The position numbers and the translations under genes are program-made. Positions 46,255 to 57,190 of a stretch of 64,000 nucleotides of DNA are shown in pieces. The notes beneath the pieces are model-generated. The model did not search any database and was not told where the DNA came from. It worked only from the letters and a program-made list of their open reading frames with translations. Within the stretch, counting starts at the first letter, position 1. Every line of letters begins with the position of its first letter. Source of the DNA: Cristatella mucedo (taxonomy: Eukaryota > Bryozoa > Phylactolaemata > Cristatellidae); the NCBI GenBank assembly GCA_009760855.2, contig WPIO01000047.1:1156001-1220000 (forward strand). The letters are read 5' to 3'.

Positions 46255-46405
46255 GAGGTAAGATGCTTGCTCATCATGATCCAGGTCGTGGGTTTGAATC
46301 CTGCAGTGGGCGAACGTAAAATTGCTAGCTGCAAGCCCCGTTTGATAGGCGTATAGGGCTCTTCTGCTGCTTTAAAAATCGGGCTGTTAAGTTAGCTAAT
46401 ATAAT
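46255..46405 (+). mobile_element. SINE-D partial
   Basis: The B-box region GGTCGTGGGTTTGAATCC is followed by CTGCAGTGGGCGA, TAGGGCTCTTCTGCTGC and the tail GGGCTGTTAAGTTAGC. The A-box half is decayed. A short B-box-like GGGCTCGAATCC lies nearby at 46488 with no further SINE context. Confidence 0.65.
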
Positions 46406-46814
46406 ATTGATGCTCCCATCTCAGAGATGGGGTTACAGGTCACTACGTGTCGTCCACGCCACGTGAAGCCGTAAGGCTGACCATTTGGGCTCGAATCCGC
46501 CAGTGACTGCAATCACACTGTTCCGCATTTGACGCTGGTCCATGTGCGACACGCTATCTCCTTACATATGAGCAAAACTGCCTGACATGCCAACTCGCCA
46601 GCCGGACGCTCATAGGTCAAAAACACTTGAATGCTCTGCAGACAGACTTGACCGATATCGGAGCATGAAGTCTTCGCGAAAACGCTCGTCGGATGCTGTG
46701 CACAGATTAGCAGACAATTAACTGCATCTCATTCACCAGAAGCACATGACCGCGCACGGTCTTAACTTAGCAAGAAACGTCACGTCCAAGGTAAATATAG
46801 AGCACTCAAATTCT
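46406..46814. other. Unassigned spacer
   Basis: Nothing supported. Confidence 0.35.
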
Positions 46815-47135
46815 AAGCATCATCCTGAGTGCATTTTGTGGCCCAAAGGCTTAATCTCACGCTGCAAGCAAAATTGAGAAAAATTGCTGAGCCAGCAGGA
46901 TAATAGAGAGCACGTAAGTAGTACAAAGTATCGGCACACAACGTCCATAAGAAGCTGCAAGAGCTGATTGATCTGAAGCCATCTTAGTTCCTTAAGCAAA
47001 GGATACACGCGACGGGATGTATTCGACGTTAAAACCAGCCTAGAGGCAATGCTAGCACCAGATGCGCAGGATTAGTGACTCTCGTTGCAATCCTTACACG
47101 ACAGAGTCCTAAAGTTGTAAAGAATCCTACACAGA
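46815..47135 (-). mobile_element. LINE-B antisense fragment
   Basis: The minus-strand frame PLLKELRWLQINQLLQLLMD corresponds to the LINE-B 'PLLxDLRWLPVDQRI' block, and AAAACCAGCCTAGAGGCAAT parallels AAGACTAGCCTTGCAGCCAT at 13314. It is strongly decayed with no ends. Confidence 0.55.
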
Positions 47136-47691
47136 AGGAGTGATCTTTATAAGCTAAATTGTTTATGAGCTAAATAGGATCTTTGTCTAGCTGCCACGAG
47201 TAACCCCTATCCTTATACATGGATCGAGCATGGTGACAGGCTGTGCAGGCGGTACTCCAAATAATATTTTTGAAAACCAGGCGGTCTTCCGGGAGGACAC
47301 AATTTATGAATGCTGTCAATCTACTAAACTAAACAAAAAGTACTGAGATGGTCTATATATTTGCTCAATTGGCAGCTTTTCGAAAGCCCCCAACTGCACT
47401 GGAGCTGCTAAATAGGCACTGTCTACTAATGGCGGGATTCCCAAGTATGGCTGCCGCAAATAAAGGGCCAAGTTAGGGAAAATGCCCTAATCTACCCAAA
47501 AGCCCCCTAAATCTTCTTAAAGTAGTGATTGGGCCTGAACAAGCCAAATTGTCAAGATTTGAACAGCAATTATTAAAATGAGAAATTTGAATGCTGAAAC
47601 TGAGGCTTGGGAACAGCAGTTTAACATGGATCGGTCAATCCTAAAAGGCCACATGTCATCAACCAACGGTTATGGCCTATCTATCTTGTAA
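47136..47691. other. Unassigned spacer
   Basis: Nothing recognised. Confidence 0.35.
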
Positions 47692-47750
47692 AGAGTTTAA
47701 AGTGCCTGAATAGAGATTTTGTTCTCTCAGGGCACTAAATAAAATAAGCC
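47692..47750 (+). mobile_element. SINE-C/L2 tail stub
   Basis: AAAGTGCCTGAATAGAGATT and GTTCTCTCAGGGCACTAAAT form the tail hairpin of the SINE-C type ('CTGAATAGAGATT') without the body. Confidence 0.65.
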
Positions 47751-48093
47751 ATCACACTAAGTAACAGATTTCAATTACTTTTTTTCCATTGGTACTAAGT
47801 GTGCTTCCTTATCTCCTATGCTCAAGTTAAATAGAATATAGCAAGTTCTCCACAGCACTTTGTTTCTATTTTTCAGGAGGGTTATTTTGAAACTCGCTGG
47901 CTTTGCTCTTAGGCATGGCGCTGACTTCGTAATCACTCGAAAGTACTACGTGCTGTGTCGCCGTTTGAACTTATGAGGGTTTGAGGTGGAAATAATAGTA
48001 AAGAGCAGTATCCATAGAAGCGTAAAATACTCGGAGCGTATTCGTGGGCAGTCAATCCGAGAACCGTTGATCCCTGCTACTTCATAATGGTGA

Positions 48094-48285
48094 GTGAGGT
48101 ACCCTTTTTTCACTGTGGCTTACTTGGTGCAGCCGAAATATGGCTGCACCAGCTTCACGATGCTGCTGTGTATCTTGAAGTATGGCGACTACAGCTGGAA
48201 GCTCATTAGATACTTCAAATGGTTTAATGGGCATCACAGGTGGTTTCACGGAGTTTCCTTGTCTCCCTCGCTTATTAAGGGACAT
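48094..48285 (-). other. Possible coding exon, unrecognised
   Basis: The minus-strand frame includes PPVMPIKPFEVSNELPAVVA and then ILQDTQQHREAGAAIFRLHQ, ending at CACCAA/GTAAGC, which matches a splice donor. The helical, Leu/Ala-rich pattern loosely resembles a helical repeat such as ARM/HEAT; that is only an impression. No partner exon was found. It is one of the few frames here that does not look like repeat or chance sequence. Confidence 0.2.
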
Positions 48286-48297
48286 CCGCGACGCTAA

Positions 48298-49526
48298 AGT
48301 GCACCGTCGAGAAACGGGCAGATCATTGGACCGAGCTCTGGGTGGGAGGAACCAAAGTAAACTTTAAGTGAATGGTGCGACTATCGCTGCCGATCCCTTG
48401 CTGACGCCACTACTGCCCTCATCAAGTTAACCCTTATCTAGCAATTGGTCACGGCTCTCGACGGTGAATCAGCAGGTTTTAAAAGTACCTTCAAAATGTA
48501 TTCCGCAGCTGTCGGAGGCAAAGTTCAACGCAGACATCCCCTTCGAACCACGGACGTATAATTGACCATTGACGTACATCAGAAGGTGACAATTCGCCAA
48601 GAGGACGATCGAGACGGAGAAAGGAGGGCCTTTGAACGAATTCTTGTCAAATTCCTGCCGTGATTCTTGCCAGCTGGCTAAGGGTCTCGTGCAGAATTAT
48701 ACCATAATGGTTGAATAATTAATAATTTTTAATTTGTAATTTAATCATTCGTAATGATTAGTATAATTTGTGGAATATTCCTCAAAGTCCACATCCTTTG
48801 TTCTCATCTTCAAAGATTCAGGCTCAACAAGGGAGATTATTCAGAGAAGCGTACCGATCATATCATTCACGCTCGCTAAAGAAATACTTAGTTTTGCGTT
48901 CTTCAACCTTTTCAAGTTATAATTAGCTCCCTGTTTTGATTGTTTGATTATGCAACACTTGGTAGTCGGTCTTTAATTTGCTTGCCATTTGGGTTTGATT
49001 CCGCTTTCGGGTAAAACTGCTGAAATGTGACCAAATCCTGGACAATCATGCTTATGCCACATGTAGCTCTCATCTATCGCTAGCAGGTCCGTATAGCTCG
49101 ATAGGAAAATTAATTGTCATATGCCATCTAATTGCATTAATGTGATTGGTTTCTATCATTTCTGAACTTAAACTTGAACCATCCAATCAAACAATCATGG
49201 GGATGTAGTCGACAAAGGTTACGCTTAGCTCGTTGCCGCGACTCGTTGAGCCGTTCGGGTATCTTTACCTCTGAATTTACTAAGAGATCCCCAATCTTTG
49301 GGAAGCTGTGAGTGTGTCCGACATCATGATAAAACATATTGTGTCTACTCAAGGACGTGGTAGATTTGTTGCAAATTACGCTTTTCTGTCCCACAGAAGA
49401 GAGATAGCGAATTTTATAATTATTCGATAATGCAAGTACAAATGCATATTTATGCTTGAGAAGGTTAGAATATAATGATATACAGGGTTTTAGTTCGTTC
49501 ATTTTTTTAAATGACTATTCATAAGT
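48298..49526. other. Unassigned stretch
   Basis: About 1.2 kb, AT-rich after 48700, with no recognised element. A minus frame at 49137-49502 (121 residues) has no motif I know. Confidence 0.35.
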
Positions 49527-49694
49527 GCCAGTGCATGTAACCCCTAACCATGTTATTCATTTTGTTTGTTTTTCAAGCATGATTTTACTTACTATTCTAT
49601 TGCGTATCACTTTGCAGCAAATGTAAAGCGCCTAGAAAGAGATTAAGTTCTCTGAGGGCGCTTTATCAAGTGCAATATTATTATTATTATTATT
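49527..49694 (+). mobile_element. L2-A 3' end, young, 168 bp
   Basis: An extremely short insertion: from CCAGTGCATGTAACCCCTAA to (ATT)n it appears identical to 41862-42029 and 28658-28800. The hairpin stems are at 49625-49632 and 49656-49664. ATAAGT precedes it (49521-49526) and follows the tail (49695-49700), a probable 6-bp target duplication. Confidence 0.92.
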
Positions 49695-49971
49695 ATAAGT
49701 TTTTTCACATTTTAGAGCCCGTCGGTAAACTAAATTAACATATCTTCATACCAGATTTAGTAATTTGCCTCTGGTATATTAAAATAGTTCTTAAAATAAA
49801 ATAATCTCTTTTTTCTTGCCAAATTACCGAAAATAAAAAAACTACTTTTGGATTTGAATTTATGAGCTTGCAATTTGAGACTTTTCAAATCGTATCCATT
49901 TGTATGGTTATGTTTATCTGCTCGGACAAAAATCACGCCGGGTGTCTTTTTAATTCCTCAACTGAGGGTTA

Positions 49972-50150
49972 AGGCCGCAATGACCCACTAGGTAAGGTGG
50001 TTGCTCTTCGTGCCCTAACTCCCGAGATTGTGAATTCAAATCCTGCGGTGGGTGATAGTTTATTAACACTGCAAGTGGCGGTGATAGCGTTTCAGGCTTT
50101 TCTGCCGCTATACAAAAGAGGCTGTTCAATCAGATAGTATTTTCTTAAGC
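49972..50150 (+). mobile_element. SINE-D, full length, diverged
   Basis: The A-box region reads AATGACCCACTAGGTAAGG and the B-box region GAATTCAAATCC. The body GCAAGTGGCGGTGATAGC and the tail GCCGCTATACAAAAGAGGCT match the family. Confidence 0.8.
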
Positions 50151-50449
50151 AGATAATCAGGGCCATTATCACCGGGCACTTAACTTTTAACGTCCATCAC
50201 AAATGTGATATTCCTTCTCAGCCTAAAATTACAAACTATCCGATCGTTTTGCCCGGTATTTTCACGCTTGTATTCTGCTTGCAAAAGTGTGGCCAAAGTT
50301 CTTGAAAACACCAATTCGGGAAATTAAAATTAACTAAGGTAAATATTAACTAATTAATTTAATAAAATTAATAAGGTTCTAAATTTATGGCTAGACATTT
50401 CCGTGATAACCATAGACACTTCCATGTTTCGCCAAATATCGAACACTTG

Positions 50450-50648
50450 AACTAGCTACCTGTTACGCGGCGCATCGATTTCACGTTTCTGTCACTCACC
50501 TTGAGATCGCTGCTTTCTCTTTTTTCAGCCTGCCTATCGGCAATATTATTCATCAGGTTTCACACGAGTACCACCCACTCTTCTGACTCAAGTCACTCGA
50601 TTGTGACTCTAACCAGCCTCTAATCTCTTAGAGACCGTGCCCTCAGTT
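50450..50648 (+). mobile_element. L2-A sense fragment, C-terminal part
   Basis: GAACTAGCTACCTGTTACGC, TTCTGTCACTCACCTTGAG and TCTTAGAGACCGTGCCCTCA follow the order of 41475-41670 in the intact copy. It is cut at 50648 by the antisense (AAT)n tail of the next copy. Confidence 0.65.
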
Positions 50649-50885
50649 CGCATAATAATAATAATGATACATTTGTATAGGCTCCTCACGGAGCTTGACC
50701 TCTTTCTAGGCACTTTAGAGATGCTGCTAAGAAAGCATGACCAAGTAAATAGTGGTAAAATTCTCAATGTCATCAAGCATAAACTGTTATTTGTGACATG
50801 CGCAGGGCTGACAAGTAGATACGGTTAGTGGCAGCAGGCACCGCGTCAGCACACATGAGCACACGATGGACCAATCAAAAGGATG
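50649..50885 (-). mobile_element. L2-A antisense 3' fragment
   Basis: AATAATAATAATGATACATT tail, antisense hairpin (CACGGAGCTTGACCTC), GACCAAGTAAATAGTGGTAA and GCACACATGAGCACACGATG blocks. Short, decayed copy inserted next to a sense fragment. Confidence 0.75.
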
Positions 50886-51110
50886 CTCTCAAATGCTCCG
50901 AATGCTCCAAATGCTCAGGTGCCAACGGTGATGTTGCAACATCCGTAGGGTGACACAATTTTAGAAATACAAAAATTCCGCATGTTTTGTGTATTTTTTT
51001 CATCATTTAAGTTTTGTCCTTTGTGTGATTATACTTATTGAAAATGTGTGCATATCATCATTAATCGATTGATAGGCTTTCTTTCAAGCGTACCTAATTC
51101 GCCTGCCGTG

Positions 51111-52031
<921 letters not shown>

Positions 52032-52460
52032 TAATAGTAATAATAATAATAATGCACTTGATAAAGCGCCCTCAGAGAACTCAATCTCTCTCTATGCGCT
52101 TTACATCTGCTGCAAAGGAAAATGCAATTGAATGGAAAGTAAAATCATGCATGAAAAACAAACAAAATGAATAATATGGTTAGGGGTGACATGCACAGGG
52201 TCAGCATGCAAATGTGGTTAGTGGCAGCATGCACAGTGTCAGCGCGCATAAGCACACGAAGGACGAATCACAGGGACCCACTAAATGCTGTCCTAAATAG
52301 GTGTGTTTTTAAGTTCCTTTTAAATGTGGGCAGTTGAGGGGATGTTCTGACGCAGGTCGGTAGGGAGTTCCAGGCTTTGGGAGCATACGAACTAAGTGCA
52401 CGGCCTCCAAAGGATTTGAGGTTTGTACGGGGTATTTCTAGACTGTTGGATTCCGTGATT
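52032..52460 (-). mobile_element. L2-A antisense 3' copy
   Basis: (AAT)n tail, then GCACTTGATAAAGCGCCCTC and GAACTCAATCTCTCTC, close to the young consensus. The minus frame at 52268-52470 encodes [20 protein letters not shown] to the normal GSL stop. It breaks off at 52460 beside GATTATTGAGATTATTGAGA, a short local repeat. Confidence 0.88.
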
Positions 52461-52509
52461 ATTGAGATTATTGAGACTTGGATGAAGTCAAAGAATTGTT
52501 TATCTGCTA

Positions 52510-52700
52510 TAATAGTAATAGTACTAATAATATATTTGAATAGCACCCTCAGAAAACGGAATCTCTTACTACGAAATTTACAGAAGCTGTATAGAAAGCA
52601 TTACCAAGTGATTGGTGGTAAAATCCGCAAGCAGCAGGCATAGTGGAAGCAACTACTTTCATGCGAACAACGAATCGCAAAGACCCACCCCAGAAGGTTT
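52510..52700 (-). mobile_element. L2-A antisense tail fragment
   Basis: AATAGTAATAGTACTAATAA tail, CACCCTCAGAAAACGGAATC hairpin side, and AAAATCCGCAAGCAGCAGGC at 52621. This last segment shows what the 39811/42030 junction looks like without an insertion. Confidence 0.8.
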
Positions 52701-52829
52701 CACTTTTGCAAGCTCCGAGATGACTAAAAATTGGTGGTGTGGTAGCCAGTGATTTCCCAAACCTACAATTTCTATTTCAAGCTGTTCTTGATTCCTGCTA
52801 AGCAATCTTTCGAATGTCTTCTCTATGAG

Positions 52830-52912
52830 AATGAGTCAGTGGTAAATAACTGACATCAATGACAATGAGTCAGTTGTAAATGACTGATATCAATGACAAT
52901 GAGTCAGTGGTA
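52830..52912 (+). repeat. 34-bp tandem repeat, 2.4 copies
   Basis: Units start at 52830, 52864 and 52898 (partial). Each begins AATGAGTCAGT and ends ATCAATGAC. TGAGTCA within the unit is an AP-1-type word, but nothing else suggests regulation. Confidence 0.9.
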
Positions 52913-53134
52913 CATTTTCGATGTGGTGGTAATCTTGGTTGCATCAGGTAGAAATCTCAGCTTCAAATCTGACGTCTCTGACTTTGTCTTCGTTCTCTGC
53001 CTTATGAATGCCGTTTTCTCATTTTAGATTAATTTAATATCCACTTTGATAATGCCTCTGATCCAAAGTGTTACCGCATAATCTCACTCTTATAGTTCAT
53101 ATGACTCCAAGTTTCTCATCCTAGTTACATTTCA

Positions 53135-53335
53135 AATTAAGATAATTCATTTGTACAGCGCCCTAAGAAAACTTAATCTCTATATCTTAATTCTTAATCT
53201 TAATCTTAATTTGTATCACTTAATCTCTAGGTACTTCAAATATGCCATGGGGTTCGAGCCCAGGACCTCGGCCATACCTTGGTCGGGGCGTGCACATTAA
53301 CCACTGGACCGAACCAGCGAGGCGTTCAGTTCTTT
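53135..53335 (-). mobile_element. SINE-C antisense with internal TTAATC expansion
   Basis: Tail side GATAATTCATTTGTACAGCG, hairpin, then an extra run of CTTAAT-type repeats at 53184-53224 with a second CTTAATCTCTAGG. The B-box region GGGTTCGAGCCC and head ACTGGACCGAACCAGCGAGG follow. The expansion splits the tail hairpin. Confidence 0.75.
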
Positions 53336-53384
53336 ATGCATAGGATGGGCGATACACTTATTCAATGTCAGCGACGGGCCATCA

Positions 53385-54215
53385 TTGATCGTCCTTTCGT
53401 TAGACGACCACTTCAGCTCCACAATCATGTCTGCCTACTTTCAGCTGCATAACGTGGCTAAAATTCGGGCTTTTTTTAGATAAAGATACCACATCTAAGT
53501 TGGTCCATGCATTTTGACATCTCGTCCTGACTGATGTAACTCACTGCTTGCTTGCCTATCAACCTGTGCAATCAGGCGCTTACTGCTGGTGCAAAACTGC
53601 GCAGCTAGGCTCGTCTGTCGTGAGCGTCGCAGTTGCCACATCACTTCACTCTCGCCGACCTGCACTGGCTACCAGTCAAGCAACGGATTGATTTCCAGGT
53701 TTTGTCACTCACTTTTAGGTCACTTCGTTCTTTGGCTCCAGCCTATCTCTCAGATCTACTCTCACACCAGGCCGAGCATCGTCCCACCCGCTTTTCGGAA
53801 TTCAACAGTTTACCAATACCTCTTACAAACTTCAAATCCTTCGGAGACCGTGCATTTAGTTCGTATGGTCCCAAGCCTGGAACTCACTCCGACTTGCGTC
53901 AGAAAATCTCCTGACTCGACCACATTTAAACAGAACTTAAAAACACATATTTTGGACAGCATTTGGTGGGTCTATGTGATTCGTCTTTTATGTGCTTATG
54001 CGTGCTGACACCTGCGCATTTTGCCACTAATCAGAATTTCGTGCTGACCGTGTGCATGTCACCCCTAACTATATTTTTCATGTTGTTTCTCAAGCATGAT
54101 ATTGCTCACCATTCAATCGCGTTTTTCTTTGCATGAAATGTATAGCGTCTAGAAATATATCGAGTTTTCTGAGGGCGCTTTAGCAAGTGTATTATTATTA
54201 TTAGTATTATTAACT
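53385..54215 (+). mobile_element. L2-A sense 3' copy
   Basis: Starts near GTTAGACGACCACTTCAGCT (residue 407 equivalent), reads LHWLPVKQRIDFQVLSLTFR in frame at 53656-53715, and ends with hairpin (GAGTTTTCTGAGGGCGC) and ATTATTATTAGT tail near 54200. Several frameshifts, for example a TTTTTTT run at 53471, make it dead. Confidence 0.88.
53589..54008 (+). pseudogene. L2-A RT C-terminus, frameshifted
   Basis: Two overlapping frames (53589-54008 and 53633-53914) together carry [14 protein letters not shown]-like, LHWLPVKQRIDF, LAPAYLSDLLSHQ and [13 protein letters not shown] blocks matching residues 470-566 of the intact copy. The switch between frames shows at least one indel. Confidence 0.8.
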
Positions 54216-54284
54216 GAAGGACCATCAATGCCTGTATCCATACGTCTAAAAATATGCGGATTTTAGTTTCCCTAAAAGCATTTC

Positions 54285-54760
54285 CCTTTTGATATCCAAG
54301 ATTACGCTTAAGTTGAGAAAACTGAGCTCTCTCGACATTGACGCTGTCCGTCGCAGACTTGCATACTCTAACCTTCTTCTTGACCTTCAAGTTGACCTTC
54401 TTTCCTTGATGGAACGCTACAACTCGGTGCTAGCCAACGTCCTTGAAGAGTGCGTACCTCTAACTAAGGGCAGGCTGGTTCCCGTCAGGAGGCTCTTTGA
54501 TTTACGACTGACATTAGTAGACAGCAAGGAACACTAAACATCGATTGCAGGTAATAGGTAATAGCAAACCCTTTGGCTAAGGCCGTGGTCAAATTTTACA
54601 GAGAAGAAGTAGAAATAAATAAATAAATAATAATAAAATAAAAATAATAATAATAACAATAAAAAATAACCAAAGTATTGTCATGTCCACTAAAGATTAC
54701 CCACTTAACCACTGACTAGCAAGTAAACTGTCCAGCGATGACTTAGCATAGTGTTTCTCA
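54285..54760 (+). mobile_element. Old L2 copy, left part (EN-RT linker)
   Basis: The frame LRKLSSLDIDAVRRRLAYSN, then LLSLMERYNSVLANVLEECV, then PLTKGRLVPVRRL is the EN-RT linker of L2-type ORF2 (SIDxDxLxxDL, YNxxLxxxLDxxAPLKxK). A decayed MSTKDYPLNH and SSDDLA stretch at 54676-54748 matches residues 8-32 of the intact copy. An A-rich run at 54617-54665 interrupts it. The copy continues at 55819. Confidence 0.75.
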
Positions 54761-54787
54761 GGGGTACTGACATTTCCCCATGGACGT

Positions 54788-54807
54788 CCCCCCCCCCCCC
54801 CCCCCCC
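54788..54807. repeat. C20 homopolymer in the left inverted repeat
   Basis: A run of 20 C. Matching G-runs occur in the right arm at 55742-55791. Its length is likely unstable. Confidence 0.85.
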
Positions 54808-54859
54808 GACGTTCCCCCCCCCGACATTTCCCCCTGGGGTAAGACATTACCCCCGGAAT

Positions 54860-55215
54860 ATGGTTTAGGGCTTAGGTTTTATTGTTTAGTGTTTAGGGTT
54901 TTTGGGTTTATGGTTTAGAGATTAGGGATTAGGGATTAGGGTTTTCAGGGTTTAGTGTTTAGGGCTTAGGGTTTTAGGGTTTAAGGTTTATGGTTTAGAA
55001 TATAGGGTTTAGGGTTTTTGGGTTTAGGTTTTAGAGTTTGTGGTTTATGGTTTTAGGGTTTAGCGTTTAGGGTTTTCGGGTTTAGGGTTTAGGTTTTATA
55101 ATTTAGGGTTCAGGGTTTTTAGGGTTTAGAATATAGGGTTTAGGGTTTTTAGGGTTTAGAGTTTAGGTTTTAGGGTTTAGTGTTTTAGTGTTTAGGGCTT
55201 AGGTCTTAGCGTTTA
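54860..55215 (+). repeat. Degenerate TTTAGGG-like tandem array
   Basis: Variants of TTTAGGG, GTTTAGGGTTT, TTTTAGGG and GATTAGG repeat with many indels. This is not the regular TTAGGG of metazoan telomeres, and the array lies wholly inside the inverted-repeat element, so it is not evidence of a chromosome end. Confidence 0.9.
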
Positions 55216-55818
55216 AGGCTGGCTGCGCCTCCGCCGCGTGAGTCCACCCTAGCTCGTATTCCGCGCTTTAATTAGTGCGTATTAGGGTTTAACTGGATCT
55301 CCTGAGGTCGAGTTATCCTCAGCATACCCCTGAGGCTTAGCGCTCATTTGCAGGAATGCGTGACACGCTGTAGCGCGCGCCCGCTTTGACGGGTACGAAT
55401 GCGTGACTGGCGGCGTCGAGTGGGACCTAACTTCCGCGGCACCAAACTGTATAGTTCGCCGCTGCCACAGCCGCCGCAACCGCTGCCGCCGCTGGCTCTA
55501 TTAGAAACTGTCCTTCCAATCCATCCACTCCTCTAATTATACTGAGCTGATTTTATTTCAATAGAGCATGAACTACATTTAATCATGTATATATATATGC
55601 ATACATGTATATCATCAATATCATGCAATATCAATATGCAATATGCAATATCAATACCATTCATCAACATAGGGAGAAATGTCCTACCCCGGAATGGGAA
55701 ATGTCCGATGGGGGAAATGTTCAAGGGTTCACGGGGGAATGTTCGGGGGGGGGAATGTGGGGGGAAATGTCGGGGGGGATGTCGGGGGGGGACGTCCAGG
55801 GGGAAATATCCTACAACC

Positions 55819-56335
55819 GTTTCTCATATTTCTTCGTAGCTAAGATAGAACGAGTTAGGGCCTCAATACCCCTCTGTCTACTGCCGTCCCTGCCAGACTG
55901 CCAGACCTCATCGCAACCTTCTTCTTCTAGCAATTTCATTGTGCCTTTCTACATTGAAGGGGTCACCAATTTTGTCTCACAGGCTGCAAAGACCACTTGT
56001 CCTCTAGATTTTGTCTCAACAATTCCATTACGAGGTGCCTTGACCCATTGCTACTCACCCATAAATACAGGTATTGTGAATATGCCCATTGTCATCGATG
56101 AAGTCCGGACACTCTCAAAATGACACTTTTCAGGCAGCTCACCAAAAGTACTAACTTAGATCACAAGAATCCTTTCGTCCAGTCACCCTTTTGCCATTGA
56201 AATCCTAAGAATTTAAAAGAGTTTTGGTCCAGAAAATAAATTGCTTCATTACATCAATTAAACCTAAGTTGCCAGTAATTTCAAATGGAGATTTCAAGCT
56301 AATCATTCGACAGAAACTGCCCACCGTCGGGTTTG
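55819..56335 (+). mobile_element. Old L2 copy, right part (RT N-terminus)
   Basis: The frame at 55819-56123 reads FSYFFVAKIERVRASIPLCL and later VTNFVSQAAKTTCPLDFVST, which aligns with residues 36-98 of the intact copy (FSRFFVQKIDKIRESIPAMT; TTSPLDPIPT). The 56260-56330 segment resembles the FQSGFRANHSTES block. It is the continuation of 54285-54760. Confidence 0.75.
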
Positions 56336-56479
56336 TTATGAAGCGTCTCTTTATAGGCCTTGTTATCACTGGTACAGTGCTGAATGCTGCAATATATGGG
56401 GTGCCTAAGGAGTACACGAGATGTGGTAGAGCGCTTGATTCCTCTTCGCTGGCAGCCGTCTCGAGTTCGTAGACTGGGC

Positions 56480-57190
56480 TTGGCCGGCTTGTTTTCTACT
56501 AATAAAGTGCTTTATTTTGGAGCCAGGAGACTTTTGCTCAGTCACGCCACCCAGCCTGACGACAAGTCGTCCAAAGGGCTGTCACGGCCGTTGACGGCAG
56601 ATCAGACGAACAGCCGAGTTTTGCACCAATTTCGTGCGATTTAGGGCACAGACAGCCTGAATAAAAGACATTGAACTATCACGATGCGATGTCACAAAAG
56701 CATAAACTATTAGGTCTTTAGCACTCTTGGCAAAGCAGATTAGCTGAAAGTAGGTTAACGGGACAGCGAAGGTAATGTGTTCATCTCGTAACAAGTCTTC
56801 TTGGTATAGTGCGCTCGTAATACGGGCATACTTCGCTGGAGGGATGACAGATGAATCAATCTTTCGTGCGAGATCTTTCAAGTTAAAAGTAACACTAGGC
56901 TTGGCCATGACAATAAGATTGGTCGCGTCCTAGTCAAAATTCAGTAAGTAAATAAGCGGTGATAAAGCTGTCTACGTCATCGAGTCAGGCAGCTAGGAAG
57001 GTACGAGATTCGGATGGGAAGTAAGGCTGAGATCAAAGGTCAACAGAAGATGAGTAGAGCCGAATGTCATCGCCGTAGACATGAAAGCCGAGATTGCGCT
57101 TGCTGATGATATTGATCAGTGTGAGTGCATAGATAGTGAAAAGAAGGGGGCTTTAGACCACCTTCACACTTAAAACTCTGAGGTATCCAG
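56480..57190 (-). mobile_element. Divergent L2-type antisense copy with YGDD
   Basis: Minus strand: FTIYALTLINIISKRNLGFH, then VYGDDIRLYSS near 57066-57150 (the YGDD codons are at 57066-57077), then the frame 56582-56908 with PLTYFQLICFAKSAKDL and KLVQNSAVRLICRQR. It differs from L2-A (YADD, FFQLHNSAK) enough to be a separate subfamily. No tail was seen. Confidence 0.75.

Larger units (their letters stand above)
54761..55818. mobile_element. Nonautonomous inverted-repeat element with TTTAGGG-like core
   Basis: About 1,058 bp inserted in an old L2 copy. GTTTCTCA (54753-54760) is repeated at 55819-55826 as an 8-bp target duplication. Removing the element and one duplication restores a gapless alignment to 40078-40120 of the intact L2-A. 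The ends are inverted: GACATTTCCCCATGGACGTC (54769-54788) against the complement of GACGTCCAGGGGGAAATATC (55791-55810). Inside are subterminal C-rich and G-rich repeats, a degenerate TTTAGGG array and a CpG-rich segment. No transposase is encoded. The superfamily is unknown; an 8-bp duplication is compatible with hAT or P among others. Confidence 0.85.

Noticed and set aside
54860-55215. Possible telomere or interstitial telomere
   Set aside because: The units are TTTAGGG-like with many indels, not regular TTAGGG, and they sit inside a bounded inverted-repeat element with an 8-bp target duplication.
54761-55818. hAT transposon because the left edge reads CAGGGGTA
   Set aside because: The right edge does not end in the matching complement, and the target duplication places the first element base after the CA. 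The 8-bp duplication alone does not decide the superfamily.
55605-56123. A single 172-residue gene
   Set aside because: The frame joins the right end of the inverted-repeat element to the start of an old L2 RT fragment; the junction at 55818 falls inside it.
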